Origin: Chloroflexota bacterium
GTDB lineage: Bacteria; Chloroflexota; Anaerolineae; Anaerolineales; Anaerolineaceae
DNA length: 8,678 nt
Assembly (NCBI GenBank): GCA_012797215.1
Contig: JAAZPN010000338.1
Coordinates: 1 to 8,678 of the forward strand
Direction of reading: 5' to 3'
In this document: one piece after another, positions 5,061 to 8,678 of the stretch
Layout: every line of letters starts with the position of its first letter
Numbering within the stretch: position 1 is the first letter of the stretch
Translations under genes and position numbers: made by a program
Notes under the pieces: model-generated
The model's input: only the letters and a program-made list of their open reading frames with translations
The model's database searches: none
Told to the model about the DNA's origin: nothing

Positions 5061-6373
5061 TAGAGTTTGACCACTTTCGGGCTTTTCTTGGCGATGTTCT
5101 TGAGCGCGTTGCGCGCGTCGAAAATCAGCTGGGCTTTTTCGAAGACCAGGTTGTAGTCCACCTTGCTGTGGTTGGTGATTATGGCGACAAGGTCGGCTTT
5201 TTCCACCGCAGCAGCCAGGTCTTTTTCAGAACTCATGCGCACAAACTCATAATCCACGTCGGGGACGTAAGGGTCATAATACGAAACCAGCGCGCCTTTC
5301 TCCTGCAGCAGGTGGATGACGTCGAAAGCCGGCGATTCGCGCAGGTCATTCACGTTTGGCTTGTACGCCACGCCCAGAACCAGCACTCTGCTGCCGTTCA
5401 GGGGCTTTTTGTAGCGGTTGAGCGCGTCTTGAATCTTGGTGACCACATAACGCGGCATGTTGGAATCGATTTCCGATGCCAGGTCGATAAAGCGCGCGGT
5501 GTAGTTGATGGATTTCATCTTCCAGGAAAGGTAGAGCGGGTCCACCGGTATGCAGTGACCGCCCATGCCAGGCCCCGGCGTGAACTTCATAAAGCCAAAG
5601 GGCTTGGTGGCAGCCGCGTCTATCACTTCCCAGACGTCAATGCCCAGCCGGTCGCACATTTGCGCCAGCTCATTGACCATCGAAATATTGATCATGCGGA
5701 AGGTGTTTTCCAGCAATTTGGTCATCTCCGCCACTTCCGCGGTGGAGACGGGCACAATTGTTTCCAGCGCCTGGGCGTACCAGGCCGCGCTGACTTCCGT
5801 GCAAGCCGGGGTGATGCCGCCAACTACCTTGGGGGTGTTGTAGGTGGTGAAGTCCGTTCGGCCGGGGTCCACGCGTTCGGGTGAGAAAGCCAGGAAGAAG
5901 TCCTCGCCCACCTTCAGGCCGCAGCACTCGCTCAGCTTGGGCAGCACCAGCTCGCGCGTGGTGCCGGGGTAGGTGCTCGATTCCAGCACGATGACCATGC
6001 CGCGGTGCAGGTACGGCGCGAGCGATTCGCTGGCGCTGGCGATGAAAGACAGGTCAGGGTCGCCAGTTTTGCGCAGGGGGGTGGGCACGCAGATAGAAAC
6101 CGCGTCAATCTCGGTCAACAGGCTGTAATCGGTGGTGGCGCGCAGCCGTCCCGCTTCCACATGCTTGCGCACCTGGGCGTTGGGGACGTCCAGAATGTAG
6201 CTTTCGCCGCGGTTGATGCTGTCCACCTTTTCCTGGATGGGGTCGATGCCGGTCACATTAAAGCCGGCGTTGGCAAAGGTGATTGCCAGCGGCAAGCCTA
6301 CATAACCCAAACCAATGATGGCAATATTGGCTCTGCGTTTGTTAATCAATTCCATGATTTCATCTTTAACCAT
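5060..6373 (-). CDS. Nucleotide-sugar dehydrogenase, UDP-GlcNAc 6-dehydrogenase (WbpA/TviB) type
   Basis: This 437-residue protein has the normal length for the UDP-glucose/GDP-mannose dehydrogenase family. The N-terminal NAD-binding fold carries GLGYVG (21-26). SPERVDPG (164-171), the TKLLENTFRMINISMVNELA helix (218-237) and the catalytic cysteine C274 in GPGMGGHCIPVDPLYLSW are all present. The C-terminal domain has GVAYKPNVNDLRESPA. The HCIPVDPxYLxW form favours the UDP-GlcNAc 6-dehydrogenase branch over UDP-glucose 6-dehydrogenase. It oxidises C6 of the sugar to a carboxylate in two NAD-dependent steps in the cytosol, giving a UDP-hexosaminuronate. The first ATG is kept because AGGTGA lies 3 nt upstream. 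The gap to the upstream glycosylase gene is 27 bp, and it overlaps the epimerase gene by one base. All key residues are intact. UDP-ManNAc dehydrogenase is the main alternative. Confidence 0.93.
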   Translation of the reverse strand: MVKDEIMELINKRRANIAIIGLGYVGLPLAITFANAGFNVTGIDPIQEKVDSINRGESYILDVPNAQVRKHVEAGRLRATTDYSLLTEIDAVSICVPTPLRKTGDPDLSFIASASESLAPYLHRGMVIVLESSTYPGTTRELVLPKLSECCGLKVGEDFFLAFSPERVDPGRTDFTTYNTPKVVGGITPACTEVSAAWYAQALETIVPVSTAEVAEMTKLLENTFRMINISMVNELAQMCDRLGIDVWEVIDAAATKPFGFMKFTPGPGMGGHCIPVDPLYLSWKMKSINYTARFIDLASEIDSNMPRYVVTKIQDALNRYKKPLNGSRVLVLGVAYKPNVNDLRESPAFDVIHLLQEKGALVSYYDPYVPDVDYEFVRMSSEKDLAAAVEKADLVAIITNHSKVDYNLVFEKAQLIFDARNALKNIAKKSPKVVKL

Positions 6374-6400
6374 AATTCACCTGGTTTCTGTGCATTTTTT

Positions 6401-7030
6401 CTAAAAGAGACTTAATTGCTCCGGGGGCATTTCTTTTTGCGCCTCGGGAGTTATTTCGGGGGTCGAGGGTTTTTCTGTTTGCTGCAGGAACTGCTTCAGA
6501 CGGCCAAAATCTTCCAGCAGCGTGGTCTTCAGGGCGGGTTGGTGCAGCGCCGCGGCGGGATGATACATGGTGACCACCACGCGCCCTTCCACCTTATGCG
6601 GGTGCCCGTGAATCTGGCTAATCCTGCCGTCGCTGATAAATTTGCCCATAGAAAAGCGCCCCAGCGTCACAATCACGCGCGGGTTGATGGCTTCTATTTG
6701 CGCGTTCAGGTACTGGTCGCACGCGCTCAGTTCCTCTGGCTGGGGGTCGCGGTTGTTGGGTGGACGGCACTTGACCACGTTTGTAATGAACACCTCGGAG
6801 CGCTTCAGGCCGGCGCACGCCAACAGCTCATCCAGAAACTTGCCCGCCTGCCCAACGAAGGGCTGGCCTTGCTGGTCTTCATGGTAGCCGGGGCCTTCGC
6901 CAATGAACATAATTGGGCTTTCGGCAGGGCCTTCCCCCGGAACGGCGCGCGTGCGGCCTGCAGATAAGGGGCACGCGCTGCACTGCTGCACCTGGGCGCG
7001 GATGTCTTGTAAGCTTTCTTCTGCCGACAT
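6401..7030 (-). CDS. Type-4 (Fe-S) uracil-DNA glycosylase with C-terminal clamp-binding motif
   Basis: This is a 209-residue family-4 uracil-DNA glycosylase. Four cysteines that fit the [4Fe-4S] ligands are C17 and C20 (CSACPL), C88 (VKCRPP) and C104. Motif 1 is GEGPG (44-48), followed by EDQQGQPFVGQAGKFLDELL. NVVKCRPPNNRDP and the motif around H157 (MYHPAA) complete the active site. The enzyme excises uracil from DNA after cytosine deamination, starting base-excision repair. After the fold ends near 184, a tail rich in Pro, Glu and Thr (185-204) leads to QLSLF as the last five residues. QLSLF is the consensus peptide for binding the bacterial beta sliding clamp DnaN, so the enzyme may be tethered to the replication fork. 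The ATG has GGAG 8 nt upstream. The gene follows rimI by 39 bp. Family 5 glycosylases are related, but the GEGPG motif fits family 4. Confidence 0.94.
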   Translation of the reverse strand: MSAEESLQDIRAQVQQCSACPLSAGRTRAVPGEGPAESPIMFIGEGPGYHEDQQGQPFVGQAGKFLDELLACAGLKRSEVFITNVVKCRPPNNRDPQPEELSACDQYLNAQIEAINPRVIVTLGRFSMGKFISDGRISQIHGHPHKVEGRVVVTMYHPAAALHQPALKTTLLEDFGRLKQFLQQTEKPSTPEITPEAQKEMPPEQLSLF

Positions 7031-7069
7031 AAATGGGTCTCCGAGAATGAATTTTACTCCATTACCCGT

Positions 7070-7591
7070 TCAAAAATCGCTTTCCGTGGGTTTTAACAGC
7101 TTTTGCAAAGCTTCAGGCTCGATTTCTGCGAGCGTGAGCAGCAGCGCGTCCTCGCGCGTATCCTGGTAATACCCAGGGCGCAAGCCGACCGCCTGGTATC
7201 CCATTCCGTAATACAGATGCAGCGCGGATTCGTTGCTCACGCGCACCTCCAGCAGGGATTTGCGCGCGCCAAGCTGCCAGGCTTCCAGCAGCGCAGCGGC
7301 CAACAAAGCCCGCGCGATGCCGCGCCCGCGAAATACCGGTGCGACAGCCAGCGTGGCCACCTGCGCTTCATCCGCGGCCAGCCAGACAACTACATTCCCA
7401 ACAAGCCTGCTCTGCCCGGATTCAGCGCTGCTTTCAGCCACCAGGCAGATTGAAGCGCTGTCCGGGCGCAATTCGTACGCAAACGAACCCGGCGGCCAGG
7501 GGTCGCTGAAGCAAAGCCGGTCCAACGCTTCCACCTGTGGCAGGTCGGCGTGGGTCATCCGGCGCAAACGGATGGGTGTGAGGGGCATCAT
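7070..7591 (-). CDS. rimI: Ribosomal protein S18 alanine N-acetyltransferase RimI
   Basis: This 173-residue GNAT-fold acetyltransferase transfers acetyl from acetyl-CoA to the N-terminal alanine of ribosomal protein S18 (and perhaps other proteins). The acetyl-CoA pyrophosphate loop is VFRGRGIARALL (86-97). The LEVRVSNESALHLYYGMGY block (114-132) has the RimI SNxxAxxLY pattern. CFSDPW (27-32) near the N-terminus and RPGYYQ (138-143) are further RimI features. The start overlaps the tsaB stop (ATGA), and a second ATG follows at once, so either may be used with coupled translation. rimI next to tsaB is a common bacterial order. Length is slightly above the usual 145-165, due to a loop with SAESGQS near 55-61. 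A general GNAT enzyme is the alternative, but context and motifs favour RimI. Confidence 0.93.
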   Translation of the reverse strand: MMPLTPIRLRRMTHADLPQVEALDRLCFSDPWPPGSFAYELRPDSASICLVAESSAESGQSRLVGNVVVWLAADEAQVATLAVAPVFRGRGIARALLAAALLEAWQLGARKSLLEVRVSNESALHLYYGMGYQAVGLRPGYYQDTREDALLLTLAEIEPEALQKLLKPTESDF

Positions 7592-8256
7592 TCGGGGACG
7601 TTGCTGAGGGTGTGCACGTATATGGGTGAGAGCGCGGCGGCGTCATCCGCTTTGCCATCTTTTAGTCGCTGCCAGGCAAGCTCTGCCAATACAGCCGGGC
7701 GGCGCAAAGATTGCGCGGGGCTGGCCAGGCGCGAAGTCTTCCATTTGCGCCCGAGGACGCGGCGTTCTTCCTCGCCCATTTCCCCGCACACATACACCGG
7801 GGAGCTAATCGACGCCGCAATTTCACGCGCGTCCGAGACCTGTACTTCGCCCTCGCGCGTCCAATGGTTGTTCGCGGCCAGGTAGCGCGCCCAGGCAAAG
7901 CGCCCGCGCCCCACCTGCAGCAGGGCAATCATCGGGCGGCGCAAAATGGGCTGCCCGGCGGCCAGGATATCCAGCGAGGGCACCCCCGCCACGGGCAGCT
8001 TGCGCGCCAGCGCGATGCCCTTGCACACGCTCATCCCAATGCGCAGGCCGGTGAACGAACCCGGGCCCAGCGCGATGCCCAGCCCGCTCAGGTCGGCAGG
8101 GCGCGTTCGGGTGCGGGCGAAGAGCTCGGAAATGGCGGGCACCAACTCGGTGGTGTGGTAATGCTGGCTGCGCCAGGTCTGTTCGCACAAGACGCGCGTG
8201 CCGTCAAAGAGCGCCAGCCCAATCCAATCGGTGGAAGTGTCGATGGCTAAAAGCAT
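7588..8256 (-). CDS. tsaB: tRNA t6A37 biosynthesis protein TsaB
   Basis: This 222-residue ASKHA-fold protein begins MLLAIDTSTDWIGLALFD. It is the scaffold that binds TsaD and TsaE to make the N6-threonylcarbamoyl group on adenosine 37 of ANN-reading tRNAs. AIDTSTD (4-10) is the first phosphate-loop strand. LGPGSFTGLRIG (63-74) is the family hallmark, and the PIYVHTLS end (211-218) corresponds to the usual C-terminal PxYLR-like motif. At about 111-119 the sequence is ALLQVGRGR, where many homologues have an Asp-Ala-Arg motif, a modest departure. The open frame runs on to 8415, but that part overlaps tsaE and has no family similarity. The ATG at 8256, which shares one base with the tsaE stop (TGATG), is therefore the start. 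tsaD is not in the window. Confidence 0.94.
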   Translation of the reverse strand: MLLAIDTSTDWIGLALFDGTRVLCEQTWRSQHYHTTELVPAISELFARTRTRPADLSGLGIALGPGSFTGLRIGMSVCKGIALARKLPVAGVPSLDILAAGQPILRRPMIALLQVGRGRFAWARYLAANNHWTREGEVQVSDAREIAASISSPVYVCGEMGEEERRVLGRKWKTSRLASPAQSLRRPAVLAELAWQRLKDGKADDAAALSPIYVHTLSNVPE

Positions 8257-8678
8257 CAGGAAGCTCCAAAAATCATTTTTTCCAGCTCTTTGCAAATGCC
8301 TTCGTAGGCTTTGCCGCTTGGGGTGAAGACCAGGTGGCGCTGCTCCAGGGCCATGTACTGCATCTGGATCCAGAGGCGCTCTTCGGGCAGGTGCGCCCGG
8401 ATCAGGTCCGCCCATTCCAACACGACCGCGCCGTGTTCCAGCATGCCGGGTAAGTCCAGAACGGCGATATCCAGCGCGCTGCCGGAGAGGCGGTAGGCAT
8501 CGGTATGGTAGAGGTGCGTGCCGTCGGGGTGGCGGTAGTCGTTAATGATGACGTAGGTGGGGCTGGAGACAGGGTCGGCGGACCCCCAGCCCTGGGCGAT
8601 GCCCTGCACGAGCGTGGTTTTGCCAGAGCCGAGGTCGCCTTCCAGGCAGATGAGCTGGCCGGGCTTCAGCAGGCTGCC
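8256..8678 (-). CDS. tsaE: tRNA t6A37 biosynthesis ATPase TsaE, N-terminus cut by the right edge
   Basis: The last 140 codons are present, and reading continues to the window edge. The Walker A motif is EGDLGSGKTTL (visible residues 13-23), with K20 and T21 binding ATP phosphates. SPTYVIINDY (39-48), HTDAYRL (58-64) and a VLEW segment follow as in the family. TsaE is a small P-loop ATPase that binds the TsaB-TsaD dimer and resets the complex after each t6A cycle in the cytosol. The family is about 150-160 residues, so only about 15-20 N-terminal residues are missing. A GTG at 8609 could look like a start, but it falls after the Walker A lysine and would destroy the protein. The stop overlaps the tsaB ATG by one base, so the two are translationally coupled. 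Confidence 0.93.
   Translation of the reverse strand, partial: GSLLKPGQLICLEGDLGSGKTTLVQGIAQGWGSADPVSSPTYVIINDYRHPDGTHLYHTDAYRLSGSALDIAVLDLPGMLEHGAVVLEWADLIRAHLPEERLWIQMQYMALEQRHLVFTPSGKAYEGICKELEKMIFGAS

Noticed and set aside
5054..5884. A 276-residue open frame on the plus strand, opposite the nucleotide-sugar dehydrogenase
   Set aside because: It is fully antisense to a gene with intact catalytic motifs. Its translation has no recognisable domain, and long antisense frames are expected at this GC content.
8257..8415. A 53-residue N-terminal extension of TsaB
   Set aside because: It is rich in Pro, Gly and Arg with no TsaB similarity and lies wholly inside tsaE. The internal ATG at 8256 gives the normal TsaB N-terminus.

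Overview
The window is a moderately GC-rich bacterial chromosome segment of about 58% GC (estimated by eye). Every convincing gene lies on the minus strand, so transcription runs from high to low coordinates. Gene content suggests a member of the Chloroflexota, possibly Anaerolineae-like. This rests on a tsaE-tsaB-rimI order followed by a type-4 Fe-S uracil-DNA glycosylase, and on a secreted CAP/LysM protein with a Thr/Pro stalk. The assignment is an inference from gene style, not a marker-gene result. Both window ends cut genes: tsaE lacks its N-terminus at the right edge and an MFS transporter lacks its C-terminus at the left edge.

Right block (8678 down to 4083): tsaE, tsaB, rimI, a family-4 uracil-DNA glycosylase, a UDP-GlcNAc-6-dehydrogenase-type enzyme and a UDP-glucuronate-4-epimerase-like enzyme. 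They are tightly packed, with overlaps of 1 to 4 nt or gaps of 27 and 39 bp, and look like one operon. TsaE and TsaB belong to the tRNA t6A machinery, RimI acetylates ribosomal protein S18 and the glycosylase removes uracil from DNA. The two sugar-nucleotide enzymes would supply a uronic-acid donor for a surface polysaccharide. The glycosylase ends in QLSLF, a textbook beta-sliding-clamp-binding motif.

Middle (3723 to 4082): a 360-bp non-coding stretch. It holds a degenerate copy of a widespread intergenic repeat, a nested inverted repeat and a perfect 14-bp palindrome. A consensus TATAAT box for the next operon lies at its left edge. No classic hairpin-plus-T-run terminator was seen.

Left block (3691 down to 1): a secreted CAP-LysM-stalk-TM protein, an isochorismatase-family cysteine hydrolase, a DUF4287/DUF5655 protein, two small two-helix membrane proteins that look like tandem paralogues, and an MFS transporter. 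Gaps are 10 to 45 bp, consistent with one operon. A second TATAAT lies 6 nt ahead of the smaller membrane gene next to the transporter and may give a leaderless transcript.

I see no phage, CRISPR, transposase, rRNA or tRNA gene, and no clearly new multi-gene defence or biosynthetic system. The points most worth checking are the clamp-binding tail of the glycosylase, the two-helix paralogue pair, and the structured 360-bp intergenic region.
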